DNA of 64,000 bases from assembly GCA_964481575.1 (NCBI GenBank), contig CAYZTR010000003.1, positions 25,148-89,147 of the forward strand. The letters are read 5' to 3'. Numbering within the stretch: position 1 is the stretch's first letter; each line of letters opens with the position of its first letter. Below are positions 1 through 9,600 of this stretch, in pieces. This DNA comes from UQRS01 sp964481575 (GTDB lineage: Bacteria > Bacillota > Clostridia > Oscillospirales > Acutalibacteraceae). The position numbers and the translations under genes are program-made. The notes under the pieces are model-generated. The model did no database searches. It was not told the DNA's origin and saw only the letters and a program-made list of their open reading frames with translations.

Positions 1-2
1 AC

Positions 3-1193
3 TTTCCGATTCTGGAGCAAAACACTGCCGGCCGTACCGATACCGACGGTAAAGCCGTCCCGCCGGTAGGATCCGGCCGTTATATCTACGATGCCGAAGG
101 CGCCTGTCTCAATGCCAACCCGGATTATGTGGGCGGTCAGATGCAGATTGCCACAATTCAACTGGTGGAGACCCCCGACGACGAATCCCTTTCCCATAAT
201 ATTGAAATTGGGAATATTTCCTTCGCTTATACCGATATGAACAACAACAGCACCCTGACCATGACCGGTGTCAGCCAAAGGGTGGACAATAACCAGCTGA
301 TTTTTCTGGGAATCAACTATGCCAACGGCTATCTGGAGGACGCACGGTTTCGTCAGGCAGTTTCTCTGGCCCTGGATCGGTCCGCCCTGGCCACCGGTGC
401 CTATTATACCTATGCAGACCCGGCCTATACCCCTTTCCCGGAGGCCTGGGCCAAACGCAACAGCCTGACCGAGCTGTATTGTACTGAAGATCTGCAAAGA
501 GCAGTTGCGATTTTGCAGGAATTGGGGTATAATGATACCGATGAGGAAGGCTATCGGCTGAATTCTACCGGAAAACGCCTTGCCTTTACCCTGCTGGTCA
601 ACGGGGAGAACGCCGCCCGCACAGCCGCTGCCAATCTTGTTGCCAGCCAGCTGGCTGCCATCGGTCTGCAGATTACCGTGCAGGCTGTTTCCTGGGAAGC
701 CTATCATGCCGCACTGACCGCCGGCCACTATGACTTTTACCTGGGAGAAGCAAGGCTCATGGCAAATATGGATTTTTCCAGTCTGGTCACCCCGGACAGC
801 GGCGCCTGCTTTGGTTATATCAAGCCCAGTGCAGAACCCACTGACGACGAAGCTTCCTCTTCTGCGTCAGATACCGTTTCCCAAGCCAGCTCTGACGTGG
901 CCTCAGCCAATACCGAAAGCACATCGCCAGACGCTACAGCTGTGGATCCCAACGCCGCGGAAGCTGAACCGGAAGCCGTCATCATTGCTACCTGCGATGT
1001 ATACAGCAATTTTTACGCCGGTTCTGCCACCCTGTCAGATGTATTGTCTGCCTTCCGCTCGGAGCTACCCATCATCCCCCTTTGCCGTCATTACGGCCAG
1101 ATCTGCTATACATCCGACATTGCCGTGTCCCCTGAATCCACCGCCAGCGACCTGTTTTTTAATATTCAGAATCTGGCTTTTTACGCATCCTAA
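3..1193 (+). CDS. ABC transporter substrate-binding protein, family 5 (3' part)
   Basis: The frame is open from the window edge, so the gene starts upstream. Residues near the edge read PVGSGRYIYDAEGACLNANP followed by DYVGG, the hallmark of SBP_bac_5 (oligopeptide/nickel type) solute-binding proteins. Later blocks (DARFRQAVSLALDRSALA, ASQLAAIGLQITVQAVSWEAY) are also typical of the family. Such proteins bind oligopeptides or similar ligands outside the membrane and deliver them to an ABC permease; no permease gene is visible downstream here. An acidic Ser/Ala-rich stretch of about 50 residues (around nucleotides 830-980) sits before the final lobe and looks like an inserted low-complexity loop. 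The ligand cannot be told from sequence. The signal peptide and lipobox, if any, lie outside the window. Confidence 0.88.
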   Translation, partial: FPILEQNTAGRTDTDGKAVPPVGSGRYIYDAEGACLNANPDYVGGQMQIATIQLVETPDDESLSHNIEIGNISFAYTDMNNNSTLTMTGVSQRVDNNQLIFLGINYANGYLEDARFRQAVSLALDRSALATGAYYTYADPAYTPFPEAWAKRNSLTELYCTEDLQRAVAILQELGYNDTDEEGYRLNSTGKRLAFTLLVNGENAARTAAANLVASQLAAIGLQITVQAVSWEAYHAALTAGHYDFYLGEARLMANMDFSSLVTPDSGACFGYIKPSAEPTDDEASSSASDTVSQASSDVASANTESTSPDATAVDPNAAEAEPEAVIIATCDVYSNFYAGSATLSDVLSAFRSELPIIPLCRHYGQICYTSDIAVSPESTASDLFFNIQNLAFYAS

Positions 1194-1231
1194 GCTGCGG
1201 GAGCCACCATACAAAGAAAGGAAGAATTGCT

Positions 1232-1582
1232 ATGCTGACCAAAGAAACTCCCATCGGCAACATCACTATTTCCGGCGAGTATTTTTCCAAACTCATTGCC
1301 AACGCTGTTTCCTCCTGTTACGGCGTGGTGGGCATGGTTCCCACCGGCCGGCAGAAGCTCTTTGAGCTGGTGAAACATCCTACCCCCAAGAAGGGAGTCA
1401 CTGTCAAGGGAACCATGGAGTCCATTGATGTATCCCTGCATATCGTCGTATCCTATGGCGTGAATATCAACGCCATTGCCGACAGCATTGTCCATAAAGT
1501 GAAGTTCACTGTGGAGGAAGCCACCGGCATCCTGGTGAATCAGGTCACCGTCCGGGTGGACGGTGTGGCCACTGAATCATAA
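1232..1582 (+). CDS. Asp23/Gls24 family envelope stress protein
   Basis: A 116-residue protein containing the alkaline-shock-protein core: ITISGEYFSKLIANAVSSCYGVVGM near the start and VTVRVDGV near the end (VNINAIADSIVHKVK between). In Firmicutes these small proteins are membrane-associated or cytoplasmic and linked to cell-envelope homeostasis; the exact biochemical role is unknown. The ATG is preceded by an AAAGAAAGGAAG purine-rich site. It lies 48 bp upstream of the DAK2 gene, a pairing (YloU-YloV) conserved across Firmicutes, and the next gene is recG, also as in Bacillus-type order, which supports both calls. Confidence 0.9.
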   Translation: MLTKETPIGNITISGEYFSKLIANAVSSCYGVVGMVPTGRQKLFELVKHPTPKKGVTVKGTMESIDVSLHIVVSYGVNINAIADSIVHKVKFTVEEATGILVNQVTVRVDGVATES

Positions 1583-1629
1583 TTGCTGTCATGCCCTCCG
1601 GGGCAATTCTGAAGGAGTGATTGACAAAC

Positions 1630-3297
1630 ATGAATATCAGCGGTAATACCCTGCGCGACGCCATCATTTCCGGTGCCAACCATATTTCCAATCAGAAGCA
1701 CCAGGTGGATGAGCTGAATGTATTCCCCGTGCCTGACGGAGATACCGGCACCAATATGTCCATGAGTATCTCCAACGCTGCCCGGGAATTGGTCCGGGTA
1801 CAGGATCAGAGTGTGGAAACCGTTTCTGCCACCGCCGCCTCGGCTCTACTGCGAGGCGCCCGGGGGAATTCCGGCGTCATTCTGTCCCTGCTGTTTCGGG
1901 GAATTTCCCAGGGGTTCAAAGGGGCAAAAGAAGCCTCTGCCCTCCAAATGGCAAACGCCCTGCAAAAAGGGGTGGACGCTGCCTACAAAGCCGTGATGAA
2001 GCCCACCGAGGGTACCATCCTGACAGTAGCACGGATGGCAGCCCAGGCCGCCAAAGCCTCTGCCAGTGCCGGAAAGAATGCGGTGGAAACCTTCGGGGAC
2101 GCTCTGGATGCTGCCAAAATCGCCCTGGCCAATACACCGGAGCAGCTCCCTGTACTGAAAAAGGCCGGCGTTGTCGACGCCGGCGGACGGGGGCTGGTGG
2201 TGGTCTTTGAAGGGATGTATTCCGTTTTTAAGAACAATGTCATGATCCCGCTGGACAAGGATACCGCCCCGGCACCTCAAAAAGCAACCACCAGCGCTGT
2301 AGTGCGGGCGGATGCCGACATCACTTTTACTTACTGCACAGAGTTCATCGTCAAGCGGGCAGACACGGATTCTGATCCTATGGCGCTGCGTGCCTATCTG
2401 GAAAGCATCGGAGACTGTGTGGTTGTAGTGGATGATACCGAAATTATCAAGGTACATGTTCACACCAACCATCCGGGCAAAGCACTGGAAAAGGGCATTG
2501 AATTTGGCCAGCTAATCAACCTGAAGATTGAAAACATGCGGGATCAGAATGAACGGGCCAAGCACGACGCCCGAGAAACCGAGACCCCGGTGCGGACTCC
2601 GGGCGGTGACAGCTACAACCCTGCCGCCATCACCAAAGAGGTAGGTTTTGTGGCCGTCGCCGCTGGCAGCGGTATTCAGGGGCTCTTTACCGACCTGGGG
2701 GTAGATCAGGTGGTAGCCGGCGGGCAGACCATGAATCCCAGCACCGAGGATATTCTCAAGGCCATTGAGCTGACACCTGCGCAGCGGGTTTTTGTGTTGC
2801 CCAATAATAAAAATATCATCATGTCGGCGGAACAGGCCATTCCCCTGTCCTCCCGTAAAGTCATTGTCCTGCAAACCCGCACGATTCCCATGGGAATCGC
2901 CGCCATGCTGGCTTTTGACCCCAGCCTATCCGACGATGACAACGCCATTGCCATGGGCCGTGCCGCAAAAGCTGTCGGAACCGGTTCTATTACCTTCGCC
3001 GCCCGGGATTCCAATTTTGACGGCCACAAAATCAAAAAAGGGGAACTCCTGGCTTTGGAAAACGGCAAAGTGGCCTTTACCGATACCAACCTGACCAAGA
3101 CAGTGGTCAAGCTGACCCGTAATCTCTGCCAGAAGGATACCGCTTTTATCACCCTGATTTACGGGGAGGATGTGACGGAGGAGCAGGCGGAAGAAGCCCG
3201 TTCCGCCCTGGAGGCCAAGCTGGATTCCTCCATCGAGATTACTTTAGTCAACGGTGGCCAACCGGTCTACTACTTCCTGATCTCGGTAGAATCCTAA
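1630..3297 (+). CDS. DAK2 domain protein (YloV/FakA-like kinase)
   Basis: About 555 residues. The N-terminal DAK2 domain carries NVFPVPDGDTGTNM (residues about 30-43), the ATP/Mg-binding Asp cluster of dihydroxyacetone-kinase-like proteins, followed by ARGNSGVILSLLFRG. The C-terminal two thirds match the YloV/FakA middle and DegV-like domains. Relatives phosphorylate fatty acids bound by FakB/DegV proteins, so a fatty-acid kinase catalytic role is likely but not shown. A TTG at 1621 is also open in frame, but AAGGAG at 1612-1617 is only 3 nt from it and 12 nt from the ATG at 1630, so the ATG is preferred. The gene follows the Gls24 gene and runs 4 nt short of recG, so the three probably form one transcript. 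Confidence 0.9.
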   Translation: MNISGNTLRDAIISGANHISNQKHQVDELNVFPVPDGDTGTNMSMSISNAARELVRVQDQSVETVSATAASALLRGARGNSGVILSLLFRGISQGFKGAKEASALQMANALQKGVDAAYKAVMKPTEGTILTVARMAAQAAKASASAGKNAVETFGDALDAAKIALANTPEQLPVLKKAGVVDAGGRGLVVVFEGMYSVFKNNVMIPLDKDTAPAPQKATTSAVVRADADITFTYCTEFIVKRADTDSDPMALRAYLESIGDCVVVVDDTEIIKVHVHTNHPGKALEKGIEFGQLINLKIENMRDQNERAKHDARETETPVRTPGGDSYNPAAITKEVGFVAVAAGSGIQGLFTDLGVDQVVAGGQTMNPSTEDILKAIELTPAQRVFVLPNNKNIIMSAEQAIPLSSRKVIVLQTRTIPMGIAAMLAFDPSLSDDDNAIAMGRAAKAVGTGSITFAARDSNFDGHKIKKGELLALENGKVAFTDTNLTKTVVKLTRNLCQKDTAFITLIYGEDVTEEQAEEARSALEAKLDSSIEITLVNGGQPVYYFLISVES

Positions 3298-3301
3298 CGC
3301 C

Positions 3302-5350
3302 ATGAAACCTGAAACGGATATTCAATATTTAAAGGGCGTCGGCACGCAGCGCGCCCAGCTGTTACAGCGGCTGGGCATTACCACGGTCGGCGCTCTTTGC
3401 CGTTTTTATCCCCGAGATTACCGGGATTGGCGCCATCCTCTGGCCATTGCCGCTGCCCCCTTTGGCGAAGCAGCTTGCATCCGTGCCACCATAGCCTCCC
3501 CGGTCAAAGTGCGACGGATTCGCAAAGGAATGACCCTCAGCCAAACCTATGGCGTTGACGAGACCGGCAGCCGCATGAAGCTGACCTTCTTTAACAATCC
3601 CTATATTGCCGATAAACTGCAGGCAGGAGAAACCTATCTCTTTTACGGCAAGGTGGGAGGCAGTCTCACCGAACGGGAAATGACAAGCCCCACTGTAGCC
3701 GCCACTGCCTGCGCCGCCATACGACCGGTCTACCGGATAACAGCCGGACTCTACCAGAAAAATCTGGAGACCCTGGTAGAGCGGGCTCTGCGGGAAGTGG
3801 AGCTGGAGGATCCGTTGCCAGCGGCGCTGCGCAACCGCTACCGGTTGTTGGATTTGCAAACTGCCCTTTGGAATATCCACTTTCCCCGGGATCACAAAGC
3901 GCTGGAAGCTGCTCGCCGCCGTCTGATTTTTGAAGAGCTTTTTCTGCTGCAGGTGGGATTGAAAACCATTCGCAGTCGGGATCGGGGTGAAACAGCCTGT
4001 CTGGTTACGGTTGATACCACCGAAGCACTGCAAGCGCGGCTCCCCTATACATTGACGGATGCCCAGCGTCGCGTCATTTGCGAAGCCTTGCAGGATATGA
4101 GATCCGGTGTCCCTATGAACCGAATGGTACAGGGGGATGTAGGATCCGGGAAAACCGTAGTAGCTGCTGCTCTGGCTCTGTCTGCCATCCAGAGCGGTTA
4201 TCAGGCCGCCCTAATGGCACCCACCGAAATCCTGGCAGAACAGCATTTTCAAAGTCTTTCCAAGCTGTTAACTCCCTGCGGTGCAACGGTGGGACTGCTG
4301 ACCGGCTCCAATACCAAAAAAGAGAAAGAAACCGTTGGAGCCGCCCTGCAGTCCGGTGCCATTCAACTGGTCGTTGGCACCCATGCGTTGTTGCAGGATA
4401 AGGTGGTTTTTCAAAATCTCGGTCTGGTTATTACCGATGAGCAACACCGATTCGGGGTAGGCCAACGGGCCAAGCTGGCTAGCAAGGGCAACCATCCGCA
4501 CACCCTGGTGATGTCGGCCACCCCCATTCCCCGCACCCTGGCTCTGATGATCTACGGTGATTTGGATTTATCCATCATTGATCAGCTTCCGCCTGGCCGG
4601 CAGATCATCAAAACCTATGCGGTTCCCTCCTCCTATCATCCCAGAATATACAATTACATCAAAAAGAATCTGGATCAGGGACGTCAGGGCTATATTGTCT
4701 GCCCTCTGGTGGAAGAAAATCCGGAGGATGAAGAAAGCCTGTCAAGCAACCGCATTTCCGCTGAGTCCTATTTCCGGCAGCTACAAAACGGTCCTCTGGC
4801 CGGGTATCGGCTGGGACTGCTCCACGGAAAAATGAAACCGGCAGAAAAGGAGACTGTCATGCGGGCCTTTTCCACCGGTGAAATCCAGCTTTTGGTTGCT
4901 ACCACCGTAGTAGAGGTGGGGGTAGACGTTCCAAACGCCGTGATCATGGTCATTGAAAACGCTGATCTGTTCGGCCTGTCTCAGCTACATCAGCTGCGGG
5001 GTCGGGTTGGCCGGGGCAGCTTCCCCTCCAGCTGTATTTTAGTATCCGATGCCAAAGGAGAGGATGCTAAACAGCGGCTGAAAACCATGTGTCAAACCAC
5101 CAACGGCTTTACAATTGCCGATATGGATTTGAAAATGCGGGGACCGGGAGACTTCTTCGGTGCCCGGCAGCACGGTCTCCCAGATTTGAAAATGGCCAAT
5201 CTGGCAGACAATATGGAGATTCTCCGCATTGCCGGAAAAGAGGTAGAAACGCTCCTGGCCCAGGATCCGAATCTGTCAGATCCGTCCCACCGGCCTCTGG
5301 CTGCCGCTGTGGCCGCCCTATTCCGGGATTGCGACAATACTTTAAATTGA
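3302..5350 (+). CDS. recG: ATP-dependent DNA helicase RecG
   Basis: 682 residues, the usual RecG length. The N-terminal wedge domain (YLKGVGTQRAQLLQRLGI, FYPRDYRDW) is followed by helicase motif I GDVGSGKT (residues 278-285), motif II DEQH (379-382) with the RecG-specific RFGVGQR after it, motif III MSATPIPRTLAL, and motif VI QLRGRVGRG. RecG remodels stalled replication forks and branch-migrates Holliday junctions. The ATG lies 4 nt after the DAK2 stop, so translation is probably coupled. A strong hairpin terminator follows 15 nt after the stop codon. Confidence 0.97.
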   Translation: MKPETDIQYLKGVGTQRAQLLQRLGITTVGALCRFYPRDYRDWRHPLAIAAAPFGEAACIRATIASPVKVRRIRKGMTLSQTYGVDETGSRMKLTFFNNPYIADKLQAGETYLFYGKVGGSLTEREMTSPTVAATACAAIRPVYRITAGLYQKNLETLVERALREVELEDPLPAALRNRYRLLDLQTALWNIHFPRDHKALEAARRRLIFEELFLLQVGLKTIRSRDRGETACLVTVDTTEALQARLPYTLTDAQRRVICEALQDMRSGVPMNRMVQGDVGSGKTVVAAALALSAIQSGYQAALMAPTEILAEQHFQSLSKLLTPCGATVGLLTGSNTKKEKETVGAALQSGAIQLVVGTHALLQDKVVFQNLGLVITDEQHRFGVGQRAKLASKGNHPHTLVMSATPIPRTLALMIYGDLDLSIIDQLPPGRQIIKTYAVPSSYHPRIYNYIKKNLDQGRQGYIVCPLVEENPEDEESLSSNRISAESYFRQLQNGPLAGYRLGLLHGKMKPAEKETVMRAFSTGEIQLLVATTVVEVGVDVPNAVIMVIENADLFGLSQLHQLRGRVGRGSFPSSCILVSDAKGEDAKQRLKTMCQTTNGFTIADMDLKMRGPGDFFGARQHGLPDLKMANLADNMEILRIAGKEVETLLAQDPNLSDPSHRPLAAAVAALFRDCDNTLN

Positions 5351-5365
5351 TAAATTAATTAATAC

Positions 5366-5405
5366 ACCGCCGCCAGCGATGGAGTTTCGCTGGCGGCGGT
5401 TATTT
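5366..5405 (+). terminator. Rho-independent terminator after recG
   Basis: A perfect 14-bp inverted repeat (5366-5379 with 5387-5400) around a 7-nt loop is followed by TATTTTT. It closes the Gls24-DAK2-recG transcript. The facing gene (minus strand, ending at 5448) could use it from the other side. Confidence 0.93.
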
Positions 5406-5447
5406 TTAATCATATTCTTTTATTATAAACAAAAAACGCAAGGCATA

Positions 5448-5990
5448 TTACAGCCCAAGTCGTTCCACAGCCTCCTGTACCATAGCGGAGAATCGGCAAT
5501 ACAGCGCCTCCCCCAGCTCCTGCACCACAGGATCGCCATCCTTGGCACAGAGCATGGCATAGGTTTGGCCCATGCGCCGCTCTACATCGCCACCCCGGCG
5601 ATAGGCAAGATAATAAAAGGAAAACACACCGGCATTGGACATCTCCCGGTAGACCTCCGGATTTTCCCGCTGGAGAGCGTCACAAAAGGCACCATAAGCC
5701 GTATTGGCATTCCGCCGATCCTGACAAAAGCGGGCAAATCCCACCGTAATGGTAAAGGAAAGCAGGCTTCGCCGCTGGGCCAGTGCTTCCCCTTTGCTGA
5801 GGGCATAAGAAATCTCGCCGTCATCCAATAACAGCCGTTTGGCCATTTCCTCCCCCAACTGCTTGGCGCGGCCGGCTTCCTCCCGGGCAACAGCTTCCTG
5901 CTCCTGCAGGGCCTGCGCCCGCATTTGCCGTACCGTTTCAGAGGGACGATCGCCCACAATTTTCATATCAGAATCGTCAAAATTATGCAT
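5448..5990 (-). CDS. Uncharacterised helical protein
   Basis: A 180-residue soluble protein that I do not recognise. The first half is charged and predicted helical (runs such as RQMRAQALQEQEAVAREEAG), and the second half contains aromatic-rich helices (VGFARFCQDRRNANTAYGAF, NAGVFSFYYLAYRRG). No signal peptide or metal-binding motif is visible. An ATG six codons upstream (6008) is in frame, but AAGGGGTGAGG lies directly before the ATG at 5990, so the shorter form is preferred. It is followed on the same strand, 42 bp downstream of the TSCPD gene, suggesting a two-gene transcript. Function unknown. Confidence 0.72.
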   Translation of the reverse strand: MHNFDDSDMKIVGDRPSETVRQMRAQALQEQEAVAREEAGRAKQLGEEMAKRLLLDDGEISYALSKGEALAQRRSLLSFTITVGFARFCQDRRNANTAYGAFCDALQRENPEVYREMSNAGVFSFYYLAYRRGGDVERRMGQTYAMLCAKDGDPVVQELGEALYCRFSAMVQEAVERLGL

Positions 5991-6032
5991 ATCCTCACCC
6001 CTTCGCATGGTCTTCCCGGGTTCCCATAACAG

Positions 6033-6290
6033 TTAACCCAGATATTCCTCCCGATAGGCCGCCAGCGCCTGGGCCAGCTGATCGGGACAGGAGGTCCCCC
6101 TTGCACCGCAGTGGATTCCAGAAAGCGTGTCAATCACCTGATCCACCTTTTGCCCGGCCACCAGCTTAGAAATGCCCTGCAGGTTTCCGTTACACCCGCC
6201 AAGGAAGGATACAGACCGGATCGTATCCCCTTCGATTTCTAATTGAATTGAACGGGAACAAGTACCAGTCGTTGTATACTCAAACTTCAT
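6033..6290 (-). CDS. TSCPD domain protein (TIGR03905 type)
   Basis: 85 residues spanning one small domain: N-terminal FEYTTTGTCSRSI, central SVSFLGGCNGNLQGISKLV and C-terminal GARGTSCPDQLAQAL. The TSCPD motif and conserved cysteines define this family. The same domain is fused to some B12-dependent ribonucleotide reductases, where cysteines are thought to act in redox or metal chemistry; the stand-alone protein has no proven function. It is the first gene of a short minus-strand transcript, with a well-formed promoter 30-60 nt upstream and GGGG as the ribosome-binding core. Confidence 0.85.
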   Translation of the reverse strand: MKFEYTTTGTCSRSIQLEIEGDTIRSVSFLGGCNGNLQGISKLVAGQKVDQVIDTLSGIHCGARGTSCPDQLAQALAAYREEYLG

Positions 6291-6325
6291 AAGAATCCCC
6301 TTATTTCTATTTATGAATTGTATTT

Positions 6326-6355
6326 ATTATACACCCAAAGCACCATGCTTTGCAA
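6326..6355 (-). promoter_or_regulatory. Promoter for the TSCPD gene
   Basis: On the minus strand TTGCAA (6350-6355) is separated by 18 nt from TATAAT (6326-6331). This sits in the 359-bp gap between the TSCPD gene and the GH97 gene. The rest of the gap holds the GH97 promoter and a small palindrome; nothing else is apparent. Confidence 0.7.
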
Positions 6356-6447
6356 GGGAAACTTCCTCAAAAATACAATATATGTATTTTCAAAGATCAT
6401 TTCCGGCGTTTTGCACAAATTCCCGCCCTGCTTTTTTGGATGCCGAG

Positions 6448-6462
6448 ATGGAAACGTTCCAT
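6448..6462. promoter_or_regulatory. Candidate operator palindrome upstream of GH97
   Basis: ATGGAA-ACG-TTCCAT, a 15-bp element with perfect 6-bp arms, lies 59 bp before the -35 box of the glycosidase promoter. Its centre resembles LacI/GalR-family or catabolite-repression operators, which often control glycosidase genes. It does not match the cre consensus fully, so the binding protein is unknown. Confidence 0.35.
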
Positions 6463-6520
6463 TCTTTTGTACGATTCTGACCAATTGCCCAGGGGATGGA
6501 ACTTTCGGCAGGAATTCCCA

Positions 6521-6550
6521 TTGACTTTCCCAAATTCACTGTGTTACTAT
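6521..6550 (+). promoter_or_regulatory. Promoter for the GH97 gene
   Basis: TTGACT (6521-6526) and TACTAT (6545-6550) separated by 18 nt. Transcription would start about 90 nt before the ATG at 6650, leaving a modest untranslated leader. Confidence 0.6.
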
Positions 6551-6649
6551 TGTTTTACAAAAAAGGGTTTTGCTGGGAAGCGTCTGCGCACAAAAAAGGC
6601 CAGACACTTTTCCACCGAGGGAAAACCTATCCCGAAAGGAGTTATTATC

Positions 6650-9600
6650 ATGCAAAAGAAAGTAATCGGTTTGCTGCTGACCCTGTCTTTGCTGTTGGGC
6701 TGCTTCACCGCGCTGCCTGCTTTTGCGGCTGACCAGCCGGAAGCACAACCCGATGCAAATGCCTATTTGGCGCAAAACGGAGACAATGATTTTACGGTCA
6801 CCAGCTTGGACGGCACGGTGGCTTTCCATCTGTACTTAAATGCTTCCGGCAACCTATGCTACACCGTTGCAAAAAGCGATGTAAACTGGATTGAGGAATC
6901 TGCCCTGGGTGTGATTGTGGACAACACCACCTATGGCCAGGACGCTGCCATTTCCGGTGCGGAAATGGACATCACCAACCGTACCTATGCCTATCTGGGC
7001 AACACCAGCGAGATCACCGATCACGGTGTCACCGCTACGTTCTCTCTGTCTCAGGAGGATCTGTCCTTCTCCCTGGAGCTGCGTGTTTATGACAACGGCG
7101 TGGCCTTCCGGTATATTCTGCCCGGTGAAGGTACCCGCACCGTAAAGCAGGAACTGACCCAGTTCATTCTGCCGGAGCGTACCGCACGCTGCTGGTACGG
7201 CATCAACAACTCCAGCTACGAATCCACCCAGTCCAGCTACAGCCCCATCACCGGTGTCAATGAGAAATATAATCCAGACACCAATTCGGGCTGTGAATCG
7301 CAATATATTGGCGGCAATGTCACCGACCATATTAACGCCCCCATGACTGGTGAATTTGCGGACGGTGCCGGCTATGTGGCCATCATGGAAGGCGCTGTCA
7401 CCGACGGTTACAACGCCACCAATTTGCGCTGGACCGGGGCCTATACCTACCAGGTTTCCAATACCTGGACCTCCGGCCAGGCCGATGTCCGCTACACCAC
7501 TGCCGGCGATCTGAGCACTGGCTGGCGGCTCATCAGTGTCGCCGAAACCCTGAACGAACTGGTCAATAACTACAATGTCCAGAACGTAGCGCCCGAAGCC
7601 GATCAGACGTTGTACGGCGATACCTCCTGGATCCAGCCCGGCCGGGCCGCCTGGAGCTGGCTTAATGATTTCCATGCGGGGCGGGATGCTGACCTGGAGG
7701 AATACATCCAATATACCCTGGGCGCTGCCAAACTTGGCTATGAATACAACATCGTGGATGAGGGCTATTCCACCTGGGGCGCCGATTACACCGAACAGCT
7801 GAAATACCTGTCCCAGCTGGGCCAGCAGTACAATGTGAATCAGGTTCTCTGGGCTGCTTACGGCTCGGGCTACAAAGGTTTCAGTGGCATTCAATCCACT
7901 GCTAAAGCCGATGAATTCGTCAGCTTCCTGAAGGAAATCGGCTTTGCCGGCGGTAAGGTGGATTTCTGGCCGGATGAATGCAACAGCGTCACCATCCCCC
8001 TGCAGAATTATCTGCTGACCGCCGCCGCCAGAAAGCAGTTGCTCATCAACCTACACGGCGCGTCGGATACCGCTGGCAACAATGCCACCTATCCCAACGA
8101 AATCAGCCGGGAGGGCATTCGGGGCTGTGAAACCTGTGTCAACGATGATTTGAATTATAATTGGCAGACCCAATTTTTGACCATTCAACCCTTTACCCGG
8201 TTCCTGTCCGGCCATGCTGACTGGACCCCCGGCGCTAACAACGCCATGCAGTACGCCGAGCTAATTATTATTGATTCCCCCATGCAGAGTGTGGCCACCA
8301 GCCCCGAAACTATCCTGGCAAGCGAGGCTTGTGAATTTATCAAATCTATTCCCACCGTTTGGGATCAGACGGTAGTTCTGTCCAACAGTAAAATCGGTTC
8401 CCTGACGGTTTATGCCAAGGAACACCAGGGCACCTGGTTCCTGGGCGGCATCTCCGATGAAACTCAGGAGGATATTGTCATCGACCTGTCCGAGTTTTTG
8501 GGGAACGGCACCTATCAGATGGAGCTGTGGGCTGACACTACCACCACCCAAAAGACCAAAACAGTCAAAACAGTCACCAAAGACGACACCATCACTATTT
8601 CCGGCATGCAACAAAAGCTGGGCTTTGCCGCTCGCTTCACTCAGCTGGAAATGAGCCAGTACGGCGGTGAAATCAAGGCTGGGCAGCCCCTGACACTGAC
8701 GGCTTCCGATGAAAACGCCGTGGTGAAGTACACCACCGACGGCACCGATCCTCTGACCTCTGAAACCGCTGTCACCTACTCCGAACCCATTCAACTGACC
8801 CGCTCCTGCCGGCTCCAGGCCGCCATTGTATCCGGGGAAGGCGCCGGTACCGTCCAGTCCTATCAGTTCAACCGGGTGGACACCATCAATTATACCGTGG
8901 AAAACGGGGAGGAGCAGTCCACTGTGACCTTGACCGCAAATTTTGACGGCACACTTTTGTATACGATTGATGGAACAGACCCCACTTATGAAATCATCCA
9001 GGATACCCTGGAGCAACCTGGCCAGAAAATCGGCGATCTGAATAGTGACGATACGATTTCCGTTACCGACGTGGTGCTGCTCCGGAAGGCCATCCTGAAC
9101 AATACATTTAGTGCCGCAGGTGACCTGAATCAGGACAGCAACCTGTCTGTCACCGATGTGGTGCTGCTCCGGAAGGCCATCCTGAACAACCAGGATCTTG
9201 GTGCCCTGCCCGGCAGCAGTGAATCCATCTACTACATCCAGCCCACCGGTAACACCAAGATCTACGAAGGGCCCTTCGCTGTCACAGAGGACTGCACAAT
9301 TAACGTGCTGGGCGTGCCTGCCGATGACGCGGATCCCATCACCATCTCCTTTAACGTGAAGCTGCTGTCCCCCGCCCTGACTCCGGATGTCTACCTGGGT
9401 ACGGATTATGTGGAGGCCACCACCGGTTGGAGCGGTGACCCAGCCAGCGTGGATCAGAACACCAAGGGCAACACCATTTCCATTGCCGGCATTCAGTATG
9501 CTCATGGTATCTCTACCAATTCCGTCGGCAAATTCGTATACAATGTGCCGACGGATGCCACCCAATTTGTAGGCGTGGCGGGTGTAGACGATTGCACCTA

